34,953 nt of DNA from a bacterium (GTDB lineage: Bacteria > Bacillota > Bacilli > Lactobacillales > Streptococcaceae): positions 1 through 34,953 of the forward strand of contig CAJNBP010000015.1 of NCBI GenBank assembly GCA_905221035.1. Direction: 5' to 3'. The translations under genes and the position numbers were made by a program. Positions 24,862 through 34,877 of the stretch are shown piece after piece (position 1 is the first letter of the stretch; each line of letters begins with the position of its first letter). The notes under the pieces were generated by a model that was given only the letters and a program-made list of their open reading frames with translations, searched no databases and was not told the DNA's origin.

Positions 24862-25845
24862 TCATAGCAAGGCCTCAAACTCAGTGACAGTCATGCCCAA
24901 CTGCTCACTAGCAACCTCAGGTGTTAGAAGACCTTGGCGGACTAGATTTAGTAAACCTACTTTTAATCCTTCTTCTCGCCCTTTTTCAATACCCTCTGCA
25001 CGGCCACGTTCAAGTCCACGCTCTAAACCTTGTTCAATACCTTCTGCTCGACCACGTTCAAGTCCACGCTCCAGTCCCTGTTCAATACCTTCCGTCCTAG
25101 CTGTTTCCAAGGCATAGTCATGAGCGAGTAAGGCTTGTTCTTCACGCCTGCGTTGTTCACTAAACATTCTCCTGTCCTCCTCGGACCAGCTCTTGTAGTC
25201 CAGCAGTTGGTCTGCTTGGCTGATGGCTCGCTCGGGGTGCTGGGTAAAGGGTTTATTCCCGAAAAACTCCAACCATGGCTTGCGAACCTCGTCTTTGCTG
25301 GTTTCTCTGTATTTTTTTAATTCCAAGAATGCCATCTTGACTAGATGGTTTTCTTGTCCATTGTTTGTGATAGTTAAAACCTCACCTGTCGTGTCCTCGC
25401 GCATACTAAAACTATGGAAAGCCAAGTCATCTTGAAAATAATTACTGTCCACAATTGCGATAGCATATACTGGTGCGATGTGTTTGTAACTCTGGTGTGT
25501 ATCACCTTCTCGCTGACGAATTTTTTCTAGGTTTTGATTGACCTGACTGCACAGATAAGCCCACAAACGATTGATGAAAAAATTCTGATGATGCACCTGA
25601 ATCTCAATAATAACTTGAGTGCCATTGTCCAACTCTGCCAAGACATCTATACTGGTATAGAAATCTTGGGCTGAATAAGGCAGGGAAGGTAGTACATGAA
25701 TATTGCTCCCCTCCAGAATGGTTACATTTTTTGCTGGCAAGTCCAGCATATCGCGAATAAATTGACAAGTGATTTCTGGATTGCTAAAGATTTTCTTAGC
25801 AACCAAGTCATTAGTTGGGCTGATGCCCGGATGTCTGAGAATCAT
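24862..25845 (-). CDS. Rpn-family PD-(D/E)XK nuclease/transposase-like protein, copy 2
   Basis: The 327-residue protein matches copy 1 (15931-16866) almost exactly over residues 5-220, including the FYTSIDVLAEL and VIIEIQVHHQ nuclease core. It has a longer charged repeat array (about 235-290, several ERGLERGRAEGIEQGL-like units) before the C-terminal FEALL. The ATG at 25845 follows AAGGAGG; the longer frame start nine codons upstream lies in the promoter region. The same extended -10 and AATCTAG inverted repeat and a cin-box-like TGCGAATA precede it. It forms one arm of an inverted repeat with copy 1 about 8 kb away. The enzyme substrate in streptococci is not known. Confidence 0.85.
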   Translation of the reverse strand: MILRHPGISPTNDLVAKKIFSNPEITCQFIRDMLDLPAKNVTILEGSNIHVLPSLPYSAQDFYTSIDVLAELDNGTQVIIEIQVHHQNFFINRLWAYLCSQVNQNLEKIRQREGDTHQSYKHIAPVYAIAIVDSNYFQDDLAFHSFSMREDTTGEVLTITNNGQENHLVKMAFLELKKYRETSKDEVRKPWLEFFGNKPFTQHPERAISQADQLLDYKSWSEEDRRMFSEQRRREEQALLAHDYALETARTEGIEQGLERGLERGRAEGIEQGLERGLERGRAEGIEKGREEGLKVGLLNLVRQGLLTPEVASEQLGMTVTEFEALL

Positions 25846-25922
25846 CCTTTTCCTCCTTCTATTATAGCACATTTTTAAATCTAGGTTTACTAGATTCTCT
25901 AGCTCTATCTATTTATTCGCAA
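24870..25922. repeat. Inverted repeat arm 2 (Rpn gene plus its promoter region)
   Basis: This is the opposite-facing partner of the repeat at about 15851-16850. The match covers the coding region and about 75 bp upstream. It ends just past the cin-box. Ends are approximate. Confidence 0.85.
25914..25921 (-). promoter_or_regulatory. cin-box-like sequence upstream of Rpn copy 2
   Basis: TGCGAATA on the minus strand matches 7 of 8 bases of TACGAATA. It lies 69 bp before the ATG, the same spacing as in copy 1, and just past the prsA stop. Confidence 0.6.
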
Positions 25923-25962
25923 AAGAGACGAAAAAACCTGAGAATTATCTCAGGCTTGGTTA

Positions 25963-26931
25963 TTAAATCTTTTTCTCAATACTGAAAAGTGGAGAAAGTG
26001 GGCGTTTTTCATGGATACGCACGATAGCATCTCCTAGTAAATGAGCGATTGAAATCTGCTCAATCTTGTCAATCAAACGCTCTTCTGGCAAGTAGATAGT
26101 ATCCAAAACAACCAATTTCTTGATAGCTGATTTTTGGATATTGTCCATAGCAGGACCAGAAAGAACTGGATGCGTGCAGCTTGCATAAACTTCAACAGCA
26201 CCAGCTTCCGCAAGAGCATCCGCCGCATGACAAATGGTTCCAGCCGTATCAATCATATCATCAATCAAGATACAAGTCTTGCCTTCGACCTTACCGATGA
26301 TGTTCATGACTTCACTGGTATTCATCTTATCAACGCTACGACGTTTGTCAATGATAGCAATAGATGTTTTCAAAAATTCTGCCAACTTACGAGCACGAGT
26401 CACTCCTCCATGGTCTGGGCTGACAACCACATAGTCAGAACCAACCATACCACGACGCTCAAAATAATCTGCAATCAGAGGAGCTCCCATCAAGTGATCC
26501 ACAGGAATATCAAAAAATCCTTGAATCTGTGCAGCATGCAAGTCGATTGTCAATAAACGATCCACCCCAGCTACTTCAAGCATATTTGCAACAAGTTTTG
26601 AAGTGATTGGCTCACGCGCTCTCGCCTTTCTATCCTGACGTGCATACCCATAGTAAGGCATGACAACATTGACAGATTCTGCACTCGCACGCTTCAAAGC
26701 ATCTACCATAATCAAAATTTCAAGCAGATTGTCATTTACAGGCGAACTAGTTGATTGTAGGATAAAGACGTGCTTCCCACGGATTGATTCTTCAATGTTG
26801 ACCTGAATCTCTCCATCTGAAAATTGGCGAACACTTGATTTCCCCAACTCTATCCCAATCTCCTGCGCCACACGTTCTGCCAATTCTTTATTAGAAGAAA
26901 GGGCAAACAGCTTTAAATCAGAAAAAGACAT
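25963..26931 (-). CDS. prsA: Ribose-phosphate pyrophosphokinase (PRPP synthetase)
   Basis: The 322-residue protein has the class I PRPP synthetase motifs: [16 protein letters not shown] near the N-terminus, [35 protein letters not shown], and the PRPP-binding loop [12 protein letters not shown]. It makes PRPP from ribose 5-phosphate and ATP for nucleotide, histidine and tryptophan synthesis. The ATG at 26931 follows GGAGG by 5 nt and gives the family length; an in-frame start 13 codons upstream has no ribosome site. Its promoter must lie in the 145 bp before 27077. Confidence 0.96.
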   Translation of the reverse strand: MSFSDLKLFALSSNKELAERVAQEIGIELGKSSVRQFSDGEIQVNIEESIRGKHVFILQSTSSPVNDNLLEILIMVDALKRASAESVNVVMPYYGYARQDRKARAREPITSKLVANMLEVAGVDRLLTIDLHAAQIQGFFDIPVDHLMGAPLIADYFERRGMVGSDYVVVSPDHGGVTRARKLAEFLKTSIAIIDKRRSVDKMNTSEVMNIIGKVEGKTCILIDDMIDTAGTICHAADALAEAGAVEVYASCTHPVLSGPAMDNIQKSAIKKLVVLDTIYLPEERLIDKIEQISIAHLLGDAIVRIHEKRPLSPLFSIEKKI

Positions 26932-27030
26932 GATTTCCTCCGGTATATATGTATCGCTTGTGCTTTTCACAAGATTTTTCCATCTACCATTGTAGCGCTT
27001 TTTGCACTATTTTTCAATCAAAAATAAAAG

Positions 27031-27053
27031 AAGGGCACCATATTTGTACCCTT
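27031..27053 (-). terminator. Terminator of the PrsW-like gene
   Basis: AAGGGTAC and GTGCCCTT pair with one wobble around a 7-nt loop and are followed by a T-rich stretch on the minus strand, about 25 bp after the gene. Confidence 0.7.
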
Positions 27054-27076
27054 GCATCATTCTTTTGAAAAATATT

Positions 27077-27892
27077 CTAGTTCATCAACTCATTGTGCTT
27101 CTCAACAAAGCGATAAGCCTGGTAAAAACCATAGAGAGTAATAGCCGTAACCACTGAAATCGCTAGTGGCAACTCTGTCTCCAACTCCACAAAAGGAGAG
27201 TTAAACAGGAAGTGAGTTCCCAAGGCTAAAACTAGGAAAATAAGCCCCTGTTTCTTGCCAATCTTCTGCTCTTTATAGGCTCTGTAAAGCAAGTAAACAC
27301 CTACTACAGCCAGACCTGAAAAAGTCCAGTGAGAGGCAATTCCTGAGATGATACGCTCTAAAATTCTCGAAATAGTAAAGTCAAATCCCTCTGGTAAATC
27401 CGTACGAATATAGCCAATATCCTCAATCATTTGGAATCCCAAACCAGAAGCAATTCCTAGTAAAAACAAAGATTTTAATTTTCGCACAGGAACCAAAGCT
27501 AAAACAAAAACAAGTGGCAATAATTTCAACGGTTCTTCTACCAAAGGAGCCACAATAGCACTTTCAAAGGCATTTAAAAAGGCACTATCTGGGAAAAGAA
27601 CACCCAGTAAATCATGGATATAGGTATTCGCAAAGCTAGATAACCAGCCTGAAAGGAACATCCCACCCAATAAAGATAAAATCAAGGCATTCTTTGGCAA
27701 TTCCCATTTTTTCCCAATATGGAAAAGGAAATAAAGAGCCGGAATCATATAAAAGAGAGCTAGAAAGATAGAAACTCCCATTAGTCCATATTCCGCAGCT
27801 GACATCGAACCATCCGTATAGTAGATGGTTTCATACTGTAAACCAATACAGAGCAATAAAATAAAAATAAATAAAATACTGTTTTTCTTCAT
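27077..27892 (-). CDS. PrsW-family intramembrane protease-like protein
   Basis: The 271-residue protein has about eight hydrophobic segments and the PrsW-type motifs APLVEEPLK (EExxK), GLGFQMIEDIGY (FxxxE) and membrane-embedded histidines in SHWTFSGL and THFLFN. In Bacillus subtilis PrsW cuts an anti-sigma factor; the target here is unknown. It follows the carbonic anhydrase gene by 24 bp and is likely the last gene of the dut-radA transcript, so it may also be co-transcribed in competence. Confidence 0.8.
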   Translation of the reverse strand: MKKNSILFIFILLLCIGLQYETIYYTDGSMSAAEYGLMGVSIFLALFYMIPALYFLFHIGKKWELPKNALILSLLGGMFLSGWLSSFANTYIHDLLGVLFPDSAFLNAFESAIVAPLVEEPLKLLPLVFVLALVPVRKLKSLFLLGIASGLGFQMIEDIGYIRTDLPEGFDFTISRILERIISGIASHWTFSGLAVVGVYLLYRAYKEQKIGKKQGLIFLVLALGTHFLFNSPFVELETELPLAISVVTAITLYGFYQAYRFVEKHNELMN

Positions 27893-27916
27893 ATACTTTC
27901 TTTCTAAATAAAGTAT

Positions 27917-28414
27917 TTACAATTCTACAACTGTCATACTTCCTGTATCTACATCGTAAATGGCACCAGAGATAATGACATCGTCTGGTATTAGGGGAGA
28001 CTCGATAAGGAGTTGCATATCCTCACGCACACTCTCCTCTATATCTTGGAAGGGCAAAAAGTCCTGGTCTGACACATCGACACCTAGCTCCTCTTTCAGA
28101 TACTCCTGAAAAGGACCATTTTCAAAGGTCTGAGCACCACAGTCTGTATGGTGCAATACCACAATCTCTCTTGTCCCCATCTGTTGCTGGGAAATCACCA
28201 GCGAACGAATCATATCCTCGGTCACTCGACCACCTGCATTCCGCAAGATATGAGCATCTCCAAGTGCCAAACCTAGAGCTTGGGCAACGTGCAGACGTGA
28301 GTCCATACAGGTCACAATGGCTACTCTTGTTTTGGGTTTAAGTGGCAAATTTAACTGCCCATGTAATGCAACATAAGCCTGATTGGCTTGCATAAACTGT
28401 TCAAAATACGACAC
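27917..28414 (-). CDS. Beta-class carbonic anhydrase
   Basis: The 165-residue protein has the zinc motifs CMDSRL and HHTDCGAQ (ligands C, H and C, with D and R of the catalytic dyad in MDSR). It converts CO2 to bicarbonate, needed by carboxylases in air. A GTG start at 28414 preceded by AAGGAGG is preferred; it gives the length of the pneumococcal protein and places the SD 6 nt away. A longer frame to 28483 covers the spacer to radA. Confidence 0.92.
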   Translation of the reverse strand: MSYFEQFMQANQAYVALHGQLNLPLKPKTRVAIVTCMDSRLHVAQALGLALGDAHILRNAGGRVTEDMIRSLVISQQQMGTREIVVLHHTDCGAQTFENGPFQEYLKEELGVDVSDQDFLPFQDIEESVREDMQLLIESPLIPDDVIISGAIYDVDTGSMTVVEL

Positions 28415-28486
28415 GATTCCCTCCTTGAAAATTTGATAGTCAAATATTTCTCCTATCTTATCATTTTTAAGAGGATTTGTCACGGA

Positions 28487-29848
28487 TTATGCAAAGACCT
28501 TTTTCAAAACTTCCTGAATCGTTGTCACACCAATGACCTGAATTTCCTTGGGCGGAGTGATTCCTGTCAAAGAATTTTTCGGTACATAAATCTTAGTAAA
28601 GCCCAGTTTAGCAGCTTCATTGATGCGTTGCTCGATACGATTCACGCGCCGAATTTCTCCCGTCAAGCCCAGTTCTCCTACAAAACATTCCTGAGGATTG
28701 GTTGGCTTGTCCTTGTAACTCGAAGCAATGGCAACTGCAACAGCCAAGTCAATGGCAGGTTCATCCAATTTGACACCGCCAGCAGATTTGAGATAGGCGT
28801 CCTGATTTTGCAAGAGAAGACCGGCCCGTTTTTCCAAAACAGCCATAATCAGACTCGCACGATTAAAATCAAGCCCTGTCGTTGTACGTTTGGCATTTCC
28901 AAACATAGTTGGTGTCACCAAAGCCTGAACCTCCGCCAAAATCGGACGCGTACCTTCCATGGTCACAACGATTGATGAACCAGTTGCTCCATCCAAACGC
29001 TCTTCTAGGAAAACTTGACTCGGATTGAGTACCTCAACCAAGCCACCCGACTGCATCTCAAAAATCCCAATCTCATTAGTGGAGCCAAAACGGTTTTTGA
29101 CCGCTCTTAAAATACGAAAGGTATGGTGGCGTTCCCCTTCAAAGTAAAGCACCGTATCCACCATATGCTCCAACATACGAGGTCCAGCTAAGGTTCCTTC
29201 CTTGGTCACATGCCCTACAATAAAGATGGCAATATTGTTGGTCTTCGCCAACTGCATGAGCTCAGCAGTCACCTCACGCACCTGAGAAACAGACCCCTGC
29301 ACCCCTGAAATCTCAGGAGACATAATGGTTTGGATAGAGTCAATAATGAGGAAGTCTGGCTGGATGCGCTCCACCTCAGCACGAACACTCTGCATATTGG
29401 TCTCTGCATAGAGATAAAACTCGCTATCAATATTACCCAGGCGCTCTGCTCGCAGTTTAATCTGCTGGGCAGACTCCTCCCCACTAACATAGAGAACAGT
29501 CCCCACTTGAGACAGCTGAGTCGAAACTTGTAGGAGAAGGGTTGATTTCCCAATTCCAGGATCCCCACCTATGAGGACGAGACTTCCTGGTACCACTCCG
29601 CCTCCAAGTACACGGTTGAATTCCTCCATCTCTGTCTTGGTTCGATTGACATTGATGGAGGTCACTTCAGCCAGTTTCATGGGCTTGGTTTTCTCACCTG
29701 TCAAGGACACACGCGCATTTTTGACCTCAGCAACCTCAACCTCTTCTACAAAAGAAGACCAAGACCCACAGTTAGGGCATCGTCCCAGATATTTAGGGGA
29801 ATTATACCCACAATTTTGACATACAAATGTCGCTTTTTTCTTTGCGAT
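28487..29848 (-). CDS. radA: DNA repair protein RadA (Sms), likely ATC start
   Basis: The protein has an N-terminal zinc finger (CQNC...CPNC) followed by Walker [12 protein letters not shown], the RadA signature KNRFGSTNE and a C-terminal Lon-like domain. RadA is a DNA helicase that extends recombination intermediates, needed in transformation. The frame is open back to TAG near 29872 and has no ATG, GTG or TTG before the zinc finger. ATC at 29848 has AGAGG 6 nt upstream and gives a 453-residue protein starting at AKKKATF. A GTG at 29710 would lose the zinc finger. It lies in the dut operon, which carries a cin-box. Confidence 0.93.
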   Translation of the reverse strand: MAKKKATFVCQNCGYNSPKYLGRCPNCGSWSSFVEEVEVAEVKNARVSLTGEKTKPMKLAEVTSINVNRTKTEMEEFNRVLGGGVVPGSLVLIGGDPGIGKSTLLLQVSTQLSQVGTVLYVSGEESAQQIKLRAERLGNIDSEFYLYAETNMQSVRAEVERIQPDFLIIDSIQTIMSPEISGVQGSVSQVREVTAELMQLAKTNNIAIFIVGHVTKEGTLAGPRMLEHMVDTVLYFEGERHHTFRILRAVKNRFGSTNEIGIFEMQSGGLVEVLNPSQVFLEERLDGATGSSIVVTMEGTRPILAEVQALVTPTMFGNAKRTTTGLDFNRASLIMAVLEKRAGLLLQNQDAYLKSAGGVKLDEPAIDLAVAVAIASSYKDKPTNPQECFVGELGLTGEIRRVNRIEQRINEAAKLGFTKIYVPKNSLTGITPPKEIQVIGVTTIQEVLKKVFA

Positions 29849-29861
29849 GATAAACCTCTTT

Positions 29862-30401
29862 CTATATCTCTATCTCACACTCAATTACTTGACAAAAATC
29901 AATCTTCTCATTTGGCACAAACTGACGCATGAGCATTCCGTGAGTTACAATGATAATAGTTTTATAATTTTTATATTTTTCCAAAGCTCTTAAAAAACGA
30001 TGACGCATCTCTAGATCAGTTTCATAGCGATAAGGAGAATCTTCAGATAAACCTCCTTGATGTTTTAGATAATATTCATGAGCTACCAATACACTAGTTA
30101 AATCAGAGTTAGTGCCATCTAAGTCTGGACGCCACTCATGAAAAAATGGCTCCACAAATAAGTCCAATCCTGTTTCAACTGCTATATAATGGGCTGTTTC
30201 TAAAGCCCTCGTCACAGACGATGAAATAATAATCTCTGCCTTTCCAAAACATGCAGTTTTAGCAACTTCTTTTGCCAGACTGCGACCTTTTCCTGTCAAT
30301 GGTGCTAAATCACGACCAAAACCACTATAGAGTTGCGGATTTTCAAGTTTATCAAGCATACTATAATCTGGCTCCCCGTGGCGTACAAAGATAATCTTCA
30401 T
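29862..30401 (-). CDS. Histidine phosphatase family protein
   Basis: The 179-residue protein starts [13 protein letters not shown] with the RHG catalytic motif and has a second His in ITHGMLMR. Members are phosphoglycerate mutase-like phosphatases; the substrate is unknown. The ATG at 30401 lies 1 bp after the dut stop codon, so the genes are coupled. A longer in-frame start inside dut has no support. Confidence 0.85.
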   Translation of the reverse strand: MKIIFVRHGEPDYSMLDKLENPQLYSGFGRDLAPLTGKGRSLAKEVAKTACFGKAEIIISSSVTRALETAHYIAVETGLDLFVEPFFHEWRPDLDGTNSDLTSVLVAHEYYLKHQGGLSEDSPYRYETDLEMRHRFLRALEKYKNYKTIIIVTHGMLMRQFVPNEKIDFCQVIECEIEI

Positions 30402-30402
30402 C

Positions 30403-30846
30403 TTAGTGCCCGGTCGATCCAAATCCACCAGTTCGAACGCCGTCTGCTGCATCTCCATCTGCAATTAAGAAAGGAGCAAAGACAGCCTGAACAACACGTT
30501 CCCCAACTTCAAGAACAACCTCTTGGTCTGTAATATTCTTCATCTGAGCAAAAATATGCCCTTCATTCCCAGGATTCCCATAATAATCCCCATCAATGAC
30601 ACCAACCGAGTTAATCAAGACCAAGCCCTTCTTACGAGGATTTGAAGAGCGATCATAGAGGTAGAGAACCTCAGTCGGCTGCATATAAGCCTTAACCCCT
30701 GTCGGAACCAAGACAATCTCTCCTGGCGCAATAACCGTACGCACAGCAACCTTTAAGTCGTAACCAGCCGCATGCGCTGTCTCACGCTTGGGTAATAAAT
30801 TTTCATCTGTAAAACTCGAAACCAATTCAAAACCACGAATTTTCAT
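30403..30846 (-). CDS. dut: dUTP diphosphatase
   Basis: The 147-residue protein has the five trimeric dUTPase motifs, including AAGYDLKVA, DRSSNPRKKG, GVIDGDYYGN, GERVVQAVF and RTGGFGSTGH. It hydrolyses dUTP to dUMP, preventing uracil in DNA. It is the first gene of the dut-phosphatase-radA-carbonic anhydrase-PrsW operon. A cin-box lies 49 bp upstream, which fits known late-competence induction of dut and radA in pneumococcus. Confidence 0.95.
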   Translation of the reverse strand: MKIRGFELVSSFTDENLLPKRETAHAAGYDLKVAVRTVIAPGEIVLVPTGVKAYMQPTEVLYLYDRSSNPRKKGLVLINSVGVIDGDYYGNPGNEGHIFAQMKNITDQEVVLEVGERVVQAVFAPFLIADGDAADGVRTGGFGSTGH

Positions 30847-30894
30847 AATTTTCTCTTTTCTATTATCATTTATTCTAGATTATTCTATCTTATT

Positions 30895-30902
30895 TATTCG
30901 GA
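30895..30902 (-). promoter_or_regulatory. cin-box (ComX promoter) of the dut-radA operon
   Basis: TCCGAATA on the minus strand matches 7 of 8 of TACGAATA, with T-rich sequence before it. The distance to the dut start fits late competence promoters. Confidence 0.7.
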
Positions 30903-30910
30903 AAAAGCAC

Positions 30911-30994
30911 GAAAAAAAGAGCACACAATTCAAATCGCTTAGGGCTGCTGGATTCCTCCCCTGACCCGCTTCACGCAGAACTGTTGCTCCACTA
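30911..30994 (-). ncRNA. ffs: Small signal recognition particle RNA (4.5S/scRNA)
   Basis: On the minus strand GCGGGTCAGGGGAGGAATCC and CAGCAGCCCTAAGCG form the conserved SRP domain (GGTCAGG ... GGA ... AGCAGCC.AAG), with the 5' part GGAGCA pairing with TGCTCT near the 3' end before a T7 run. An extended -10 (TGATATAAT, 30998-31005) lies just before it. It binds Ffh and targets membrane proteins. Its place between tadA and dut is usual in streptococci. End points are approximate. Confidence 0.85.
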
Positions 30995-31032
30995 TTTATT
31001 ATATCACATTCCTATTCATTTTAAAAGAAAAA

Positions 31033-31500
31033 TTATTTTTTCCGTCTATTTCTAAAAAAGTCCTGCATAACAGCTGCACATTCATATTCCAAAATTCCCG
31101 TTTCAACCTCCACACGATGGTTGAGACGCTCATCTGTCAAGATATCGTACAAACTTCCAGCAGCTCCAAATTTCTGGTTTTTAGCCCCATAGACCACGTT
31201 TGGAATACGGGCGAGTCCAATCGCCCCACAACACATGACACACGGCTCAATGGTCACAAAAAGCGTGCAATCCAGCAAGCGCCAACTCTCCTCAGTCAAG
31301 TTCGCATTCTCTATAGCCATAATTTCCGCATGCATAACCGCTCGCTGCAATTCCTCACGCGCATTATGTCCACGACCAATAATTTCGCCATCTTTCACAA
31401 TCACACAACCAATTGGAATTTCATCGTGTTCAAGAGCAATCTCAGCCTCTCTCAAAGCCTCCCTCATAAAGACTTCTTTTTCTTCAAGCGTATAATCCAT
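31033..31500 (-). CDS. tadA: tRNA-specific adenosine deaminase
   Basis: The 155-residue protein has the zinc deaminase motif HAEIMAI and PCVMCCGAI. TadA converts A34 to inosine in tRNA-Arg(ACG). It is normal length and monocistronic by position, with the csRNA terminator just upstream. RBS GAAAAGAG precedes the ATG. Confidence 0.93.
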   Translation of the reverse strand: MDYTLEEKEVFMREALREAEIALEHDEIPIGCVIVKDGEIIGRGHNAREELQRAVMHAEIMAIENANLTEESWRLLDCTLFVTIEPCVMCCGAIGLARIPNVVYGAKNQKFGAAGSLYDILTDERLNHRVEVETGILEYECAAVMQDFFRNRRKK

Positions 31501-31554
31501 CTCTTTTCTCTTTTCCTACTTATCGATTCTATTATTATATCATGAATCCCAACA

Positions 31555-31581
31555 CAAAAAAAGCCACCGAATGCGGTGACT
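31555..31581 (-). terminator. Terminator of the csRNA (and of purA read-through)
   Basis: AGTCACCG and CGGTGGCT pair (one wobble) around CATT and are followed by T7 on the minus strand. Confidence 0.85.
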
Positions 31582-31655
31582 CTATAGGGAGATTATTATG
31601 AAAAAGAAAAGTTTAGGATATTTGTTACAACAAGTTAGGAGGTCTTCTTGTAACT
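31555..31655 (-). ncRNA. CiaR-dependent small RNA (csRNA)
   Basis: About 100 nt between tadA and purA. On the minus strand the promoter has TTTAAG-N5-TTTAAG then TATACT 10 bp downstream, the arrangement of pneumococcal csRNA promoters. The RNA has unpaired GACCTCCTAAC (anti-SD) and TTTTTCATAATAATCTCCC, complementary to an SD plus AUG region, and ends in a terminator (31562-31581, T7). Pneumococcal csRNAs act on mRNAs including comC. The number (1 to 5) is not assigned. Confidence 0.8.
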
Positions 31656-31661
31656 GTCTAT

Positions 31662-31694
31662 AGTATACCCGACCTATCTTAAACAAATCTTAAA
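31662..31694 (-). promoter_or_regulatory. CiaR box and -10 of the csRNA
   Basis: TTTAAG at 31694-31689 and 31683-31678 with a 5-bp spacer, then 10 bp to TATACT at 31667-31662. This is the CiaR direct repeat. Confidence 0.85.
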
Positions 31695-31700
31695 AATCTC

Positions 31701-33056
<1,356 letters not shown>

Positions 33057-33217
33057 TTACAATTTATTATAAGAAAAAATCGCCTTTTTATCAAGAAGAA
33101 ACAATAGAAAGATTTGCTATTTCCAACTATTAAAAAATATTATAGAAAAATTTAAAGCTATTTATCATAATTGTTCCGTAAAAGAGTAAATTCGTTCGGG
33201 AATTCACTCGTGCTGTC

Positions 33218-33454
33218 TCAACAAGAAATAACAGCTCGATTCATTATCATCTTTTCAAGATACAAACGATAAGCAACACGATAATGGTAAACTATAAAAT
33301 CCCTACGACACCCAATGCCATATCTAACTAAATAATAAATCAAAAATTTAAAATGAAAATGTTCCCATTCCCAACTATTATCAAAGAAAGTAGCATACTC
33401 TTCTTCGATACTGTCATAGAATTCAGACATCTGATCATAAATACTTTGTAGCAT
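33218..33454 (-). CDS. comW: Competence factor ComW
   Basis: The 78-residue protein closely matches remembered pneumococcal ComW: YDSIEEEY, then HFHFKFLIYYLVRYGIGC and RRDFIVYHYRVAYRLYLEK. ComW protects and activates the alternative sigma factor ComX in competence. The ATG at 33454 is chosen because AAGGAG is 9 nt away; one two codons earlier is only 3 nt from it. Its promoter has a ComE box. Position beside purA and the rrn/tRNA-Asn locus is as in pneumococcus. Confidence 0.93.
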   Translation of the reverse strand: MLQSIYDQMSEFYDSIEEEYATFFDNSWEWEHFHFKFLIYYLVRYGIGCRRDFIVYHYRVAYRLYLEKMIMNRAVISC

Positions 33455-33485
33455 AAGCATACACTCCTTTACTTTTTATGACCTT

Positions 33486-33552
33486 ATTCTAACAAAAAAT
33501 TTTAACTAATCATTAATAATTCCTGAATTGTTAAAATACCAACCTCAACAAG
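33486..33552 (-). promoter_or_regulatory. ComE-dependent early competence promoter of comW
   Basis: Direct repeats CTTGTTGAG (33552-33544) and ACAATTCAG (33531-33523) with exactly 12 bp between them match the ComE box aCAnTTcaG-N12-aCAgTTgAG. TAGAAT at 33491-33486 serves as -10, about 30 bp downstream. Confidence 0.75.
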
Positions 33553-33747
33553 ATAAAAAATAGGAAAAGTTGACAGAATAGAAATAAATATCTTAAATAA
33601 ATTTCAAACCATTAAAGACCTAAAAAGGTCTCCTTAAGACTTTTAGATTTACAATATTTTTATTGGTTAAATCCTCAAAAAGCGCAGTTTCACTTGCAAT
33701 CATTGCTCAAAAATATCTGTCAGTGAAATTTCTCTCGTCAATAAAAA

Positions 33748-34735
33748 GGCTCTATAATATTTGTAGTGGGTCCCCCCTATGGATATTATGGAGCCTATTT
33801 TGTTGTAGAAAAAAGTTCCATAGAAAAAATCATATGGAATCATTACTTTTTATCACAAAACTACTTGATATCCAAGACTCAAACATCAAAATTCTAGATA
33901 TCATCAATATGGATACACACAAGGAAATTATCGCTAAGCTAGATCATCCTGACACTAAGTGTCCACATTGCCTAGGGCAAATGGATAAATATGACTTCCA
34001 AAAAGAATCTAAAATTCCCCATCTAGAGTGTGCAGGTTATAAGACACTCATTCGAATGAGAAAACGTCGTTTTCGTTGTAAAGTCTGCGCGAAAATGGAT
34101 GTCGCAGAGACTTCCTTAGTCAAAAAAATCACCAAATCTCAAAACATCGTCAATCAGAAAATCACTCAAAAATTAATCGAGAAAGTCCCTATGACAGCTA
34201 TTGCAGAAAGTCTATCTATCTCTACTTCGACAGTCATTCGTAAATTGAAAGAATTCAATTTCAAGACAGATTTATCTATCCTTCCAAATCACATTGCTTG
34301 GAATGAATACAGCTTCAAGAAAGGTAAGTTGAGCTTCGTTGCGCAGGACTTTGATTCCAGAAAGATCGTAGCTATCCTGGATGGGCGGTCTCAAGTGACT
34401 ATTCGCAATTATTTCCTTCGTTATTCTAGACAGGTGAGAAGTCACGTGATAGTCATTGCAATGGATATGGTTACCCCCTACTACTTTATCGCTCTACTTT
34501 TAGCTCACACTTGACCAATCATGAGATTCTCGCAAAGCTCCTTGCATACTCTCAAGAACATAGAGAACACTATGAACTCTATCAACTATTACTGTTTCAT
34601 TTCCAAAATCCTCATCCCTTTGAACATCAAAAATGAGAGAATCAATTTGGTCCTCTCCAAGTTATAACTTTTCATCACCTCACTACAGTTGACAAAGAGC
34701 AATATTTCTCTCATTAAGAAAAATATCTAGCACCT
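33748..34735 (+). mobile_element. Degenerate ISL3-family element (IS1167-like)
   Basis: Starts with GGCTCT, the ISL3-type tip, followed within 45 bp by an inverted copy (ATATTATGGAGCC), then a degenerate transposase. The right end is not clear and lies before the tRNA terminator. It is inserted between comW and tRNA-Asn. Confidence 0.65.
33834..34638 (+). pseudogene. ISL3-family (IS1167-like) transposase, degenerate
   Basis: The frame from ATG 33834 reads MESLLFITKLLDI and has the zinc finger CPHC...CKVC and helix-turn-helix ISTSTVIRKL of ISL3 transposases, close to IS1167. It ends at 34514 after DMVTPYYF, where the catalytic core should continue. A second piece from about 34512 (TNHEILAKLLAYSQ ... 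YQLLLFHFQN) matches a later part of the protein. The middle and end are missing, so it is inactive. Confidence 0.85.
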
Positions 34736-34766
34736 ACTGATGCGAGAGAGTATTAATTACATAACA

Positions 34767-34790
34767 AAAAAGAGGTCGAAACCTCCTTTT
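34767..34790 (-). terminator. Terminator of the rrn-tRNA-Asn transcript
   Basis: AAAAGGAGGT pairs with ACCTCTTTTT around a TTCG tetraloop and T run on the minus strand, right after tRNA-Asn. Confidence 0.85.
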
Positions 34791-34798
34791 ATTAACTA

Positions 34799-34872
34799 CT
34801 CCGCCAGTAGGACTCGAACCTACGACATCATGATTAACAGTCATGCGCTACTACCAACTGAGCTATGGCGGA
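34799..34872 (-). tRNA. tRNA-Asn(GTT)
   Basis: On the minus strand TCCGCCA pairs with TGGCGGA, the anticodon loop is CTGTTAA with GTT, and GGTTCGAGTCC is the T arm. The discriminator is G and CCA is not encoded. It follows 5S rRNA in the usual Streptococcus order. Confidence 0.97.
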
Positions 34873-34877
34873 ATAAA

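Noticed and set aside
27620..27630. TGCGAATA on the minus strand
   Set aside because: It is inside the PrsW-like coding region and no gene starts after it.
31598..31654. 18-codon plus-strand frame with ribosome-site-like sequence (MKKKSLGYLLQQ)
   Set aside because: It is the antisense of the csRNA; its ribosome site and start look real only because the csRNA is complementary to such sites.
33212..33232. CTTGTTGAG near the comW stop codon
   Set aside because: A single ComE half-site inside coding sequence without the second repeat.
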